A stretch of 64,000 bases of DNA, taken from Dothistroma septosporum. Its lineage: Eukaryota > Ascomycota > Dothideomycetes > Mycosphaerellales > Mycosphaerellaceae. Position numbers and translations under genes: made by a program. This document shows positions 10,372-21,459 of this stretch, in pieces (position 1 is the first letter of the stretch; each line of letters begins with the position of its first letter). The notes under the pieces are model-generated. The model was not told the DNA's origin. It saw only the letters and a program-made list of their open reading frames with translations, and did no database searches. Location: the NCBI GenBank assembly GCA_002236755.2, contig NBZP02000048.1:1674001-1738000 (forward strand). The letters run 5' to 3'.

Positions 10372-11613
10372 ATTGGGAACTTTAGATACCCAGAGACGGG
10401 ACGAGTGGTATCTACAGTGGACATGGACTGCCTCAGGGCTTGCCGCAGTCGCCAGTCCTGGTATAACCCTTGAGGATGCTAATGATGCGTCACCGCTGGG
10501 GCGCATCATTGTGACGAAGCCTGACTGGGATCACGCCACGCAGCTCTAGCGACATCGTATCATGCTGTGCAGTCCTCTAAAAGCAACGTCAGGCAACCAC
10601 CGTCGGGAATGAGTGAAGTGATTCCGCTCGAGGAGAGCAGGCTCGGGTGTCAGACCAGCGCGTCCACTACGCAAGACGGAACTATCAATGACGAAGCAAC
10701 GTCCAGCCACCAGCTGGCTTCCGATCTTATGTTGCCATCTGCCCTAAAGTCATACGATCCACAGCGATCCTTCCACGGCCGCTGGCAGTTCGAGTCGATC
10801 AGGCTGTATTTGCAATCGTGGACCGTAGTTCCGTTTGCGCTCGAGCTAAGAACGAAAGTAACAGGGATAGTGGGAGGCCTCAAACAACCCGTATACTTGG
10901 CCTTGCTAATCGGAATCTCGAAATGCCTAGCGGCTGGGAAAAGCACGGATCCCTGTTCCAAAGGTCACTGTCTTGGCGGCGTGCCTGAGCTGAACGAAGG
11001 ATCGCCGCAACTTGACAACTCTCACGTGGCTCTTGATGTATTCAGCTACAAGTCGGCAGGTGGATAGACATCGTCATTGGCCTGCATGTTCACAATCAGC
11101 CCGGTCACAAACCTGCAAATCTAATCAGGGTACACAGGCAAGGCTCGGTTCTGAGCCATACATCTTGATACAAGAACACACTCTATCTATAGTATGGTCT
11201 GCCTTATCCACGCTGGTACTACTTGCTGAACACGAATAGCAAGCTTGACATATTCATGACGGCGAACAGGTGCTAGCAACGTCTCCATGTCATCGACTTG
11301 CAGGGTCTTGTTCAGCTCTGAGGTCATGAAGTAGGTCATTGAACGTGACGGGAAGACGCCCGAAGAGCCAGAGATGTCCAGGACGTAGACATATAAAGAT
11401 AGACTTGAGACGCTGCGAATCTGAGTCCTGCATCAGACATCAACACCAGCACAACACCATCTTCTATACACCCAGCATCCCCTTTTCACATCAACAGTCA
11501 GTCTCCTCTCCTCGATCGTCCTCCACTCGATATAACTCCTCCATTCGATATCACTGACTCACTCTTCTAGCACACCCCAGCTACACTCACAACGATCACC
11601 GAAAGCCCGAACC
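10372..11613. other. Intergenic region with promoter of the small secreted protein gene
   Basis: 1.2 kb with no supported gene. A 166-codon plus-strand frame (10567-11067, GTG start; internal ATG at 10609) has no recognisable content, and a shorter antisense frame overlaps it. From about 11440 to 11610 the plus strand is pyrimidine- and CA-rich, typical of a fungal 5' leader for the gene starting at 11614. Confidence 0.4.
11392..11397 (+). promoter_or_regulatory. Candidate TATA box
   Basis: TATAAA within catataaaga, about 220 bp upstream of the ATG of the secreted-protein gene and ahead of the CT/CA-rich leader. Position and orientation fit a TATA element of an inducible gene, but a six-base match can occur by chance. 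Confidence 0.35.
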
Positions 11614-11985
11614 ATGTACTCCAGCACCTTGACCCTCCTCTCAGCCCTCGGCCTCGCCAGCGCCGCCGCCGTGCCGAAGGCACCAGAGATCTCCAAACGC
11701 GCCGACTGCGTCTGCAACCGCAACGACGACGCAGGCCGCTGGACCGACTCCGAGTCCCCCGCCTACCGCCTCCAGACTCTGATCGTCCAGGACGGCGGAG
11801 GCTGCGCTTACACCGACGCCAGCCAAAAGATGTGCGTCTCTGGAGATGTGCACAACTGGGGCGAGTGTGCGATCCAGTACGCGCAGGAACAGCAGAGTCA
11901 GCATGGGGATTGGTTCCTATGGAGCTCCATCAGTTGTGGGGGTGGGAGTGATGTTTTGACTATTACGATTGGAACGACGAACTAG
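11614..11985 (+). CDS. Small secreted cysteine-containing protein, effector-like
   Basis: A single-exon gene for 123 residues. Residues 1-18 form a clear signal peptide (MYSSTLTLLSALGLASAAA) followed by a short pro-segment ending in a dibasic KR (about 28-29), a likely Kex2 site. The mature part of about 94 residues has six cysteines (CVC, GGC, MC, EC, SC), enough for three disulfides, and ends in a beta-strand-like DVLTITIG. Size, secretion signal and even cysteine number are those of fungal small secreted proteins, including candidate effectors. I recognise no named family and do not claim a virulence role. Upstream lies a pyrimidine-rich leader and a candidate TATA box. Confidence 0.8.
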   Translation: MYSSTLTLLSALGLASAAAVPKAPEISKRADCVCNRNDDAGRWTDSESPAYRLQTLIVQDGGGCAYTDASQKMCVSGDVHNWGECAIQYAQEQQSQHGDWFLWSSISCGGGSDVLTITIGTTN

Positions 11986-12348
11986 TGGATGGGGGCCGAT
12001 AGAGGAGATGGAGGGAGGGGAGGTGAAGTGAAGGCCACGGAAATTGTGGAGCACGAACACTGTCGCTATCGAGATCATGCATGCATCGTATTGTATCGTA
12101 GTCGTTGCTCCAGCACTATGCCACATGAAATGTTGTCCGTCACTACGTATCCAGCTCTGCCACAGCCAAGACCCATTTGACAGAACCTTATTCATCCTGC
12201 GATAAGAGCTCCCTCTCATCGGCGCTAGAGCTTCATGTACCTGCAGATACCTGATATCGGTCGAAGGGACACGTCTTCCATCACGTCCTCTTTCATCTCC
12301 AACCAGGCAGTGAACCTCTAGGAACCCAACACACCACCCTCACCAACC
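11986..12348. other. Intergenic
   Basis: About 360 bp between the secreted-protein gene and the GST gene, transcribed in the same direction. It holds the 3' flank of the first and the promoter/leader of the second (CA-rich just before the ATG at 12349). No other feature seen. Confidence 0.5.
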
Positions 12349-13057
12349 ATGGCGCCCACGTTGATTTCCGCAACGCCCTCAGCCTACGCGCGCATCAACC
12401 GCATCGCCTTCATGGAAAAAGGCGTCGACTTCACCCTCCAAAACGAAGTACCCTGGAACGGCGAGGAGACTCAAACACCAAAATACAATCCGCTTGAAAA
12501 ACTTCCAATCCTAATCCTCGAAGATGGCAACGTCCTCTACGACAGCTCGCATATTCAGGAATACATCCTCCACAAATACGCAGACAAAGGGCCATCGCTC
12601 ATGCCAGAAGGTTTCGAAGCGCAGTTGAGGGCGAAGCAGATTCAAGTGCTGGCGCAGGGCCATATGGACGCGATGGCTTTGCAGTTCTTTGAGACGAGCA
12701 GGGAGCATAGTAGTCCGGAGTAAGTCGTCCTCATCTCCCATTCCTCTCTCTTCCATTTCCATTGCTCAGAACCATTCCAGGTGGCTTGCCCGCCAAAGCC
12801 GCAAGATCGAAGGCGCCATGCGTGCGTACTCAGACTCTGTCAAGGCTGCAAATGGAGGCTGGCTTGTAGGCGGCGTGTACAGTATCGCGGATATCGCGGT
12901 GGGATGTGCGGTGGACTGGGTAGATTTCTTTGGGCTGTGCACAGGGTGGCGGGAGAAATATGCGGAGCTTGCAAAGTGGTATGAGCAGCTCAGTCAGAGG
13001 GAGACGTTCCAAAAGACGAAGCCGGTGATGTTTGATATGAAGGATAAGATTGTTTGA
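12349..13057 (+). CDS. Glutathione S-transferase family protein
   Basis: Two exons, 12349-12719 and 12781-13057, with a 61-nt intron (12720-12780; GTAAGT donor, CCAG acceptor); 215 residues. The N-terminal thioredoxin-like domain has SATPSAYARINRIAFMEKGV (active-site region), the cis-Pro in EKLPILILEDG, and DSSHIQEYI (glutathione-binding Ser). The helical C-terminal domain includes GGWLVGGVYSIADIAVGCAVDWV, the usual GST N-capping motif. It resembles bacterial YfcF/GstB-like and fungal cytosolic GSTs, so glutathione conjugation or reduction of electrophiles is expected; the substrate is unknown. It converges on the AAA ATPase gene, whose stop lies about 200 bp downstream. Confidence 0.9.
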
Positions 13058-13265
13058 AGAGTTGGGGGAGAAATCAGGTCTTGCAGGCGATGAGGTCGGC
13101 GACGTTGGTGTTGGCAGAGCTTCGTGGAGCTTAGTGACTGTGATGCAAATTGAACATACTCATTGCACATACCGCGTCGTGCAACTCGCTACCGCATGGC
13201 CATTTGAACTGTTCCAAACGCGCCAACTCATGCCATGGTACCTATACATTCCGTTGGAGCCATAG

Positions 13266-15751
13266 TTATGCATTCTTAGTCGAGAATGCTGCGTACGCCT
13301 CCAACATTTCTTGTGTGATGCCTCGTCGTGCCGTGGCGAGTACTGCTTCGAAACACGCCGCATTGACCATAGCATCCTCACCAGCAATCGTCTTCTCAAT
13401 CGCGGGCTCCTTCGCGGCATGACACATTCTAACAATCTCAGCGCCGGAGTAGCCAGCCATCTTGACAACCAGTGTCTCGAAGCTGACATCGCTACTGAGA
13501 GGCACGTTGGCGATTTGCATGTCGAGAATCTCTTTCCTAGCGGAGTCGTTTGGTGGTCCGAGGTACACATGCGAGTCGAGGCGACCTGGCCGCATCAGGG
13601 CTGGGTCGAGAGATTCAGGCTTGTTCGTTGCGGCCAGAATGAGAACGCCGCGTGCTGATCCAAAGCCATCCATCTCGTTCAGTAGTGTCGTGAGTACGTT
13701 CAGTCCCTGGGTGCCACCATCTCGATTGGAGCCTATCGCATCGATCTCATCGAAGAAGATCACGCAAGGCGCAGCAGTGCGAGCTTTACGAAAGACCTGG
13801 CACAGAGTTAGCAAAGACAGGTATTGAGGGCGGCTGGGTGAACGCAGTGCTCTCGAAATGCGCTTTGTGATTCGTGAGCCTCAAGCGCGCCGCAGCATGA
13901 TGGAAACGCATAAATTCTTCGAGCGAAGCCCGCCACAAAAGCTCTCACCTCCCGTATTGCCCTCTCCGACTCTCCCACATACATGCTGACCAGCTCTGCA
14001 CCCTTGACAGCAATAAAGTTACAGCTGTACGTATTCGCAACCGCCTGAGCAGTGAGAGTCTTCGAGCACCCCGGTGGACCGTAGAGCAGGATGCCTTTTG
14101 GAGGTTCATACCGAAATCGGGCGAGGGTCTCGCCGTGCTGGAGCGGCCACGCAATGACTCTATCAAAGCTGTTCTGCACAGCGCTGGACCCTCCGATGTC
14201 ACTCCAGCTGGTCTTGGGCTTTTCTGCGAAGATCTCGCGGAGTGCCGTCGGCCTCACTTCCCGCAGGGCGATCTCAAAATCGCAGAGCAGGATATCTTCG
14301 TGGTCGCCGTTTCGTGACTGTGGCAGATTGTCTGTCGCTGGAGATGCCACCTCTGAGTAAGCAGGCGGTATTGAGGAGCCTCCAGAAGCCATGTCGTCCT
14401 GTTCAAGGTCAAGTCGGTCGGCGGCATGGATCGCGGCCGTCTCGTAGAGCATGGCCATATCCCTGCCTGTGAAGCCATAGGTGCGGGATGCGATCTCGGC
14501 AGAGACCGTGTCCTTGGCATACGCTGGCTTCTTCCGCAGGACATTCATGATCTGCTCCCTTGCAGCCAGATCTGGAATATGTAGTTCGATGAGCTTCATG
14601 AAAAAGCCTGGGCCAACGAAAGCATCTGCGATGCTCTGGACTTTCCTCGTTGCACCGGCGACCATCACGCGGGCGCCTTGAATGTGACGCATATGAGCAT
14701 CGAAAGTGAAACGGTAGGTGCTGTCGTCTCTTCCCAACAGCTTTTCCAGGTCGTCCATCATGATGAGCGACGGCTGATGCTTCATCGCTTCCTGGAAGCT
14801 GCTTGCGATGAGGGCTTTGTTCTTGGGGACAGTGCCACCGTCCAGCGTGGCGAGGTCGATGCGGACTACTCTGTTGAAGCTGCACTCTGCAATCTTTCCC
14901 AGTAACATCGACTTTCCGGTGCCTTCGTAGCCGTGAAGTAGTATCGCTGGGTTTCCGCCTTTTCGTAAGAGCATGCCGTACTGCTGGTCGGGGTGAAGCA
15001 GGCGCTTAATCTGCAAGTCCAGCTGCAGACATTGGTCCACCAAGCCGCCGATGCGGTCTGTATTCAACTCAAAGCGGAGGTCGATGGTCCGACTGGTGTT
15101 GGCAATCCCACCACCGCTGGTACCGTTACTTGAGCCGATTGCTACATGAGCAGCAGAGCCATTGGACGTCTGGTTGAGAGCGACATTGTCCGTGTCCTGG
15201 CGGAAATTAAGGGTTGTGGCATCGCCATACGAGAAGAGAGTATCACCAGGTGCGTTCGCGGCCTCGATGCTTTCCACAAAGAAGCGCCTCTTCGATTTGC
15301 GTTTGGTCACGTCGAACGTGATGCCTGGTGTGAGTGCCTCACATGCTGCAAAGAGGCCAATAACACGAGCCTGCCACAATCCGTCGTCGATCTCATTCTG
15401 GGTGGTATACTCCGGAGGTGTCACATCTGATAGCACGATCTTGTCGGCGCGGTGGATGCGTGAAGCAGTGCGAGAAATGGTAACCCTAGAGCCTTCCTCG
15501 AATCCGAAGGCGCTTTGGAAGATGTCGGTCATCTTCGCCGGCCTATTCTTCGGCCGATTGATCTTGTCGTCGGCTCTCCATGCAATACCATATCCGGTCG
15601 TACCCTCTTCGTTAGTTATCTTGCAAAGGTCACCTGTGTTCAGGCCCGCTTGTTGCAGGCTCTCCGGCAGCACCTGGACTCGAAACGCTCCTTCCAGTCC
15701 CTTCGATTGAGTGAGCCGAACGACGACGTGAAGGCCGTCATTGGTAGGCAT
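13266..15751 (-). CDS. Cdc48/Afg2 (Drg1/SPATA5)-like tandem AAA ATPase
   Basis: Two exons on the minus strand, 15751-13949 and 13796-13266, with a 152-nt intron (13797-13948; GTGAGA donor, GCCAG acceptor, phase 0), giving 777 residues. A Cdc48-type N-domain (1-110) is followed by D1 with Walker A GYEGTGKS near 270 and Walker B LIMMDDL near 330, then D2 with GPPGCSKT near 558 and IFFDEID near 613. D2 keeps the second region of homology (AATNKP...MRPGRLD). The GPPGCSKT form is typical of Afg2/Drg1/SPATA5, which strips Rlp24 from pre-60S ribosomes. In D1 the expected RRPGRFD arginine-finger segment reads VGPGFFMK, so D1 is probably degenerate. Orthology to Afg2 itself, rather than to a fungal paralogue, is not proven. 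Divergent from the gene at 16641. Confidence 0.88.
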
Positions 15752-16640
15752 TGTGTGTGTGATGTGCTGCGGAATGGCAGCCTAGTTGTCTGTCGAAGTC
15801 GTGTGGTGAAGTGAGTTGGTGGTTGTGTGGGACGGCAAGCCTCTTGTATCTACACACTGGAGGGCAGTCGCACACGTGAGGTAGGTGCGTTTAGTTGGAA
15901 GGAACAGATGTCGCAGCAGGAGCCACGTGAGGGCCTGCGGAGCTGCGGGCTCTCACTTGGAGAAACCCGACAAGCAGGGGTTGAAGGCTGAAATCTCGAG
16001 AAAGAATGTCGGCGTGTGCGCCACGCAGGTGTACTGTTGCCGCATGCGAAGACGAAGGCGCTCTTCTGCTGATGGAATGGAACAATATCTCGTCGACAGC
16101 GCTTTCTGTGTGGTTGAGAAATCGTTGTGAGACCGAACGTTCAGAACGTCTGCTGAGAGCGAACGCGGGACACAGGTCTCTTGTGACTTCGAGGGTAAAC
16201 TTTGAACGAGACCGGCATGGTAGGTAAGCGACAACGAAAGGTTCCAAGTGCTGCGCTGTGTTAGAGGACACTCCGTCCGTCCTGTTGGAAGTTTTAGATG
16301 TGGATCTTGCTATCACAGATCAGCAGCACGTTGACCTTTCTGCTCCATCACATTATAGCATCGCCTTCAAAGCGACCAGGTGCTGTCGATGGACGAGGTT
16401 GCAAGGCTTCAGCCGTTGTGAGTATTGTTTTAGTCTCCGCAGTTTAGCACAGTGTGTGACTCGGCTGCGGCTGCCTTCCCTAGATAGGGAGAGCCGAACA
16501 TCCTGGTCAGCCACGATTTCTGCACGGGCCTACGCCGAGTTCTCGGCAATGCGCCGCGAACTTCACCTGCAGCTGTTCCTGAAGGGACGCGAAAGCTTCG
16601 ATGTCAGCCCACCTTCTTCGCTAATTTCTGCACTTGATTG
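15752..16640. other. Divergent intergenic region
   Basis: 890 bp between the start of the AAA ATPase gene (minus) and the mitochondrial-protein gene (plus); it must hold both promoters. A CA/TG-rich tract sits just upstream of the ATPase ATG. Short open frames on both strands overlap one another and show no domain or consistent codon pattern. Confidence 0.4.
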
Positions 16641-17957
16641 ATGCTCACGACGCAGAGTTGGCTGAAGCGCGTCGCGTGGCGATCGTTGGCTGCTCGAAAG
16701 ATCAGTCAGACTTGCCGATGGAGCAGTAGCCAGAGTGGCGGCAAAGCTGCCCGAGGAAGGCAACACCGATCAACCTCCAAGCATGCCGTGAAGCGCTTGA
16801 ACGACATCACAACGCATCAACAGGCCGAGAAGAAGAAGCCCTCGTTGGTCGAGCAGCTGTTTCCAGAGGAGTCGAAACGCTATGAGGCCCAGCAGAAGGC
16901 CTCACGCGAGATCCCTCGCTTACCCATCGAGTCTCCGACTCAATTGCCGAGCACATCCAGGATCTTACAGCAGGAGGCTCCCAAGAGATCTCCCTTAGCC
17001 CAGCAATTGTATGCGCAGGCGGCTCAGGCCAGTCCGGGGACAAGTGTACTTGTCTTGCGCAATGCCAGTACCAATCTGACTGAAGAAGACTTCCGCCGTC
17101 TGATTCCACAAGGACGACATATCGAAGGCTGGACCCTCGACGAAGGAGACATCATCAAAGTCATCCCCGGCCGTAACTTATCAACACTGGCACGGGAAAA
17201 TTTCTACTACCTTCTTTTCTCATCCGCCCTCAGTGCTTTCACCTATCAAGGCCATGTGACACGCATTCACAGCCTCGCAGCAATGCACACGCCGAGCTCG
17301 GTTACCTCGCCCATCCCGCCGCCTCCGGGATATCTGGTCGAAGGCTTAGACCTTCACTCTGCCATTCAGGCATACAGCTTGATTCCACCATCGCAGAAAC
17401 TGGAGTTAAGACAACTAAGACCTCCACTGACACCCGTCGTTCGAGCCTTGGTGAAGTACAAAGGCCATCCCAACATCATCCAACGACCGGGCAGGATGCC
17501 CTTCGAAGCACGTCTTACACTGGAAGGCCCTCAGCTCCAGGCCAGCGCAATTCGTCATATCATTATGGAAAGTGCAAAAGCCCGGTCTCTCAGCTGGTCA
17601 GGCGACGAGAACGTCAACGTCAAAGTCACCAAGTGGGAGCCACAACATCGAGTGTCTGCCTTAGACAACAGCGAGTATGCCGAGCGTTTCGGTGACGATG
17701 ATGTCAACTTGACACCACAAGCAAATGAAGCGACAAAGGATGGAGCTACGCTGTTGGCGGAGGCGGCTGGAGCCAATGAGAGCCGAAAACGACGTATGCC
17801 GAACCCGGTGTACATTGTTGGCTTTCACACCGAAGGCGCAGCACTGAGCTTTGTGAGCCATTGGCACAGACGTCCGATGGAAAGCAAGGGCGAAGGATTC
17901 TATGGTGATTCCGAAGGCGACAGCGCGCCAATTGCAATTGTAGAGCTACTTTGGTAA
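16641..17957 (+). CDS. Predicted mitochondrial protein, unknown function
   Basis: A single exon for 438 residues, taking the ATG at 16641; the frame is open three bases further to a TTG. The N-terminus (MLTTQSWLKRVAWRSLAARKISQTCRWSSSQ) is a typical mitochondrial presequence: Arg-rich, Ser-rich, no acidic residues. A basic linker, a Pro/Gln-rich segment and then a conserved-looking region follow (TSVLVLRNASTNLTEEDFRRLIP..., PGRNLSTLARENFYYLLF, RPGRMPFEARLTLEG), ending in IAIVELLW. The pattern LRNASTNLTEEDFRRLIP resembles the first strand and helix of an RNA-binding fold, but I cannot confirm it. A role in mitochondrial gene expression is a guess. Confidence 0.8.
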   Translation: MLTTQSWLKRVAWRSLAARKISQTCRWSSSQSGGKAARGRQHRSTSKHAVKRLNDITTHQQAEKKKPSLVEQLFPEESKRYEAQQKASREIPRLPIESPTQLPSTSRILQQEAPKRSPLAQQLYAQAAQASPGTSVLVLRNASTNLTEEDFRRLIPQGRHIEGWTLDEGDIIKVIPGRNLSTLARENFYYLLFSSALSAFTYQGHVTRIHSLAAMHTPSSVTSPIPPPPGYLVEGLDLHSAIQAYSLIPPSQKLELRQLRPPLTPVVRALVKYKGHPNIIQRPGRMPFEARLTLEGPQLQASAIRHIIMESAKARSLSWSGDENVNVKVTKWEPQHRVSALDNSEYAERFGDDDVNLTPQANEATKDGATLLAEAAGANESRKRRMPNPVYIVGFHTEGAALSFVSHWHRRPMESKGEGFYGDSEGDSAPIAIVELLW

Positions 17958-18094
17958 TATCACGCCGCAAAATGTGTTGGTGCCCGCCCGGCCGAAGCGT
18001 ACGTGGTATTACACACGCACTGCTTCTGGCTATCCACAAGGTCTTGCAGAGTCGCCTGGTCTGCCTGCAACTGCTTGATGAAGTCGGACGCACG

Positions 18095-19060
18095 CGGTCC
18101 CGCGCGCTGTAGCCGCTAAGCCCGGCTTCGAGGCGCGATCTGCTCTGGTGTTGCTGCGTCGGTGTAGTTGTCACCGCTGTCCTGGGCGCCGTCTCCCTTC
18201 GAGGCGCCGTCTTCCTTCGAGGCGCCGTCTTCCTTCGAGGCGCCGTCTTCACCGTCTTCCTGGGTAAGCTCGAGCACAACAACTACGACGCTCCCGAGTA
18301 CAGTCACTACGCGGACGAGCGGGACGATGACGGCTCCAATGAGAGCAAGTGGATCTTCAACGGCATGGACAGTACTCGTAGCAGGTCGTCTTATGTGAGT
18401 GGCCGAGAGATGTTGGACGAGATCGCGGGTTGCATTTGGTCATCGGAGCAGGATGGTGTCGAAAAGGGCATGATTGATGGACCAGGCATTGACGAAGGCA
18501 TTGATGTGGAGAGGGACATTGTGGACGGACAATCGCGAGACAAGTCCGCGCCCACACCCACCGACAACTCGATTGACAATCAGCACTCGAATAAGTAGGA
18601 AGTCGCTTTCATTGGCATGAGCGCGGGACGTAGGAGCATGCTAGAGATCTATCGCTCCGCCTACGAGACCTATTCCAACTTGGACAAGCACTGGTTCAAT
18701 GTCATAGCAAGAACTCACCCGACTTCAGTAACCGATTGCTTAATAGAAGTGGCGGAGACGACTCGGGAGAGTATGGATGATAAACGAAGAGCTTGCTATA
18801 ACTGTGCAGTTTTGGCTGTGCTTCAGAGACAGCCACCCGATCTGAGAAGACACCGTCTCACCCATAGTACCGGCGTACGCGAGATCAAGGGGATTGTACG
18901 ATATCCCCCGTGCCACCCATCCCAGCGACTCACTACTTCTCGTTTGCTCTCCCATCGGCTACCCGTAGCACGCACGTCATGTACCTTCACCGCCAAAGAT
19001 CTTACCATCAAATGCTATTACGATACCGTAGTCCAGTGTCATCAAGGGGACGTCCTCTAA
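18095..19060 (+). pseudogene. Decayed gene: membrane/acidic protein with in-frame TAG and tandem repeat
   Basis: The plus-strand frame through about 18098-18598 encodes a hydrophobic, Cys-rich segment (LLWCCCVGVVVTAVLGAV), three copies of LRGAVF from an 18-bp tandem repeat, then a hydrophilic acidic tail (NNYDAPEYSHYADERDDDGSNES, and VSGREMLDEIAGCIW). A single TAG at 18596-18598 interrupts it; the same frame stays open to 19060 with equally protein-like sequence (GMSAGRRSMLEIYRSAYETYSNLDKHWF). No ATG precedes the hydrophobic part (upstream TAG near 18110), so the 5' end is also missing or spliced. The part after about 18780 looks less coding. The antisense strand of the repeat encodes EDGASK units. 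No family recognised; TAG may derive from CAG. Confidence 0.4.
18187..18246 (+). repeat. 18-bp tandem repeat, about three copies
   Basis: Three near-perfect copies of the unit cttcgaggcgccgtcttc; a partial related copy (ggcgccgtctcc) precedes them and gtcttcaccgtcttcctg follows. Length is a multiple of three, so the repeat preserves reading frame on both strands: LRGAVF on plus, EDGASK on minus. Confidence 0.85.
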
Positions 19061-20098
19061 TGGTAAGATACGTCGCAACGTAGAGTCCCCACAACAATAC
19101 AATCGCCTGCATGGATGGCGGGGACCAGTTGAAAGGCTTGTATTACCCTATCGCTGAGCCGATGAGCGGTTGACGGCCTCCAAGAGCGTATGCATCGTTG
19201 CGACGAGATGCGAGTGCGATAAACCCCCTCCTCCAATTGCGCTCTATATATCTGTTTGTAGGGCCTGGCGCAGGGTGAAGAGGCAGGAAAGGGATCCATC
19301 CATCATCACAGCATGTAGTGTGGTCGTTACAGAGCGCACGATGTTGTTTCGGGACTATTCAAACGTATTGCTAAGGAAAGTGGCTACACGCCCGCAGAAG
19401 AGCAGAATACTCAACAGGCGAGCTCAATTATCATCTCCTGTCATCGTTCAAGCACGATCTATACGCAAATTTTCACAACCCACGCACTTCATTAAACCCA
19501 GTCTTCCGGCAAGCTTGCACATACCGACGATATCTCTTATCAATGCTTGCCCCAACCGTTTCGTTCTTCTCTCGCTCATCCCCCTCGACAAACCGACAGT
19601 CGGGGAGAATGGCAAGAATATTGTCCGAAGCATTCAGCAGGCCATTCATCATATGCGCCGGAAGCGCTGAGCAACGAGGTAACAATAATAGACCGCGACA
19701 GCTTATCGATCGTAGCCACGCATTGAAAGCCTGTGAGTGAACCAAAGGAATGCCAGCCACCACCAGGTCAGCCCAGCATTTGCTTCGCCACGCTCTACGT
19801 GAACATGCCGCAGTTGACTAGTCGTACCCGTTGTCTACCAGTCGTGAACAAGTAATGCACGCGCATACTTTATGTTATCCCGTTTCGAAGCTCCGGCAGT
19901 CGATCGGGCACGATGTGACTCGCATTTCCAGCGAAAAGCTAGTCATGAGCAGGTCCCATGTCAAACACATGGTACACCGCTGCTTTCAAAATACTGCCGT
20001 CTAGCAACTTTTGCCATACCAGGCGTACTATGCTCATATCTTGACGCCCTGACGCCATGCGATGCCGAAATTCCAAACCCATGTTAACTCTCAAGCTC
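19061..20098. other. Intergenic, no confident gene
   Basis: About 1 kb. Overlapping open frames exist: plus from the ATG at 19341 (110 residues, basic, MLFRDYSNVLLRKVATRPQK...) and minus about 19760-19473 (ending ...NASDNILAILPDCRFVEGDEREKN...). Neither has a recognisable domain. One could be a small gene, but I cannot choose between the strands. Confidence 0.3.
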
Positions 20099-20702
20099 TT
20101 ACGAGTTCTCCCCTACCGTTTGCTGTCCACTTATTAGCTTTCCCCTCCCATCGTGTCATCACCTGTCGCCATATACTCACCACAAGCCAATCCATCCCCT
20201 CCTCCACCCCCTTGCCCGTGACCGCACTACACCCCACAATACTCCAATTTCTATCCTTCAACTCCCCCAACCCCAGCGCCTCGCTAATCTCCCCCGCCCC
20301 CTTCGCACCCTTCTGATCCTGCTTGTTCGCAAACACCAGCAAACTCGCATCCCTCAGTTCTTCCTCCTGCAGCATCGCCTTCAACTCCCCGCTCGCCGTT
20401 TCCAACCGTTCCACATCCGTCGAGTCAATCACGAACACCACAGCGGCCGTGTTGGAGTAGTAGCAGCGCCAGTAGGGGCGTATTGAAGTTTGTCCGCCGA
20501 GGTCCCAGACGTTGAAGGAGAGGTTCTTGTAGACTACACTTTCGACGTTGAAGCCAATGGTGGGGATTGTGGTGACTACTTCGCCGATTTTGAGGCGGTA
20601 GAGGAGGGTTGTTTTGCCGGCGTTGTCGAGGCCGAGGATTAGTATACGGATCTCCTTCTTGGTCCATAAGAGTTTGGTGAAGAGGGAGAGGGCTCCGCCC
20701 AT
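20099..20702 (-). CDS. ARL1: ADP-ribosylation factor-like GTPase ARL1
   Basis: Two exons on the minus strand: 20702-20181 and 20122-20099, with a 58-nt intron (20123-20180; GTGAGT donor, GGACAG acceptor, branch-like GCTAAT). The final exon adds only QTVGENS and a stop, restoring the normal ARL1 end (GMDWLVQT...) and a 181-residue length, against about 183 in yeast. An Arf-type GTPase: Gly2 for N-myristoylation, P-loop GLDNAGKT (24-31), switch I TIPTIGFNVE, switch II WDLGGQ (66-71), NKQD near 127 and a SA-type motif (CSAVTG). It acts at the trans-Golgi, recruiting GRIP-domain golgins. Without the intron the frame would run on into unrelated sequence. Confidence 0.95.
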
Positions 20703-21459
20703 TGTGGCGGTGGGAAATTTGAAGTATGCAGTGAGGTAGGCCGTGGGGGAGATCGGGGTAAGGTGGTCGTTTCGTCGATACCCTGGGTGGATTTAAGGTC
20801 GTGTCGATGCTACGAGGTATTCGTGGTATTGGAAAGTCTCTCGTGTCCGCCTCCTCGCGAGTCGAAAGCTGGTTTTATGTTCGTCGTTGTGGTATACTTG
20901 TCTGATGTCGATCGCACTGCTTACAATGCAACATAACCTCGACCGGAGTTGAGTCCGCTCGAGCTTGGGCCGCATCTCGCGCGCACTCCCGCGGCAAGCA
21001 CAAAATCTCCGCTGCTGGATATCGTCCTTCCTTTCTTCGCTCACCTCCACTTTTGCTATTGCGATGAAGATACCGCCGGGTGTTCACAATTGGCCATGCC
21101 CGGCCTCAGCGCTGTCGGTGTCGTTACCTTCGTTCACTATCAGCAGGCGCGAAAACCGGCTGCCAGAACGCCACGATGAGCTTTTTCTGATTGAGGTATG
21201 TCTAACCATTCCCCCGCGGCCATCTTCGATATGATGTTTCACAACAAACGATAACTTCCGACACCTCGAGGAGTAAACGCCCTTGAGAGTTTGGGGAATC
21301 AAAATTCAAGCTCAACAGTCTGATTTATAGCTTAATACTTCGTCTCTCACGTCTCGAGATCCTGTACCGAACAAGGTGCTAACGATATGTATAGGTATCT
21401 CATCTACAACCGATAGCTAGTCTAGACTCTAGCCTGTATACCAATCTTCATCACGACAT
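20703..21459. other. Intergenic
   Basis: Promoter/leader of the minus-strand ARL1 gene and 3' flank of the reductase gene. Only short, mutually overlapping open frames on both strands; nothing supported. Confidence 0.4.

Noticed and set aside
17746..18282. 178-codon minus-strand ORF rich in Arg/Thr/Pro repeats
   Set aside because: Overlaps the end of the mitochondrial-protein gene antisense and owes its length to the 18-bp repeat.
19040..19090. tRNA-like D-arm text (ctctaatggtaagata)
   Set aside because: No matching acceptor stem, anticodon arm or T-arm nearby.
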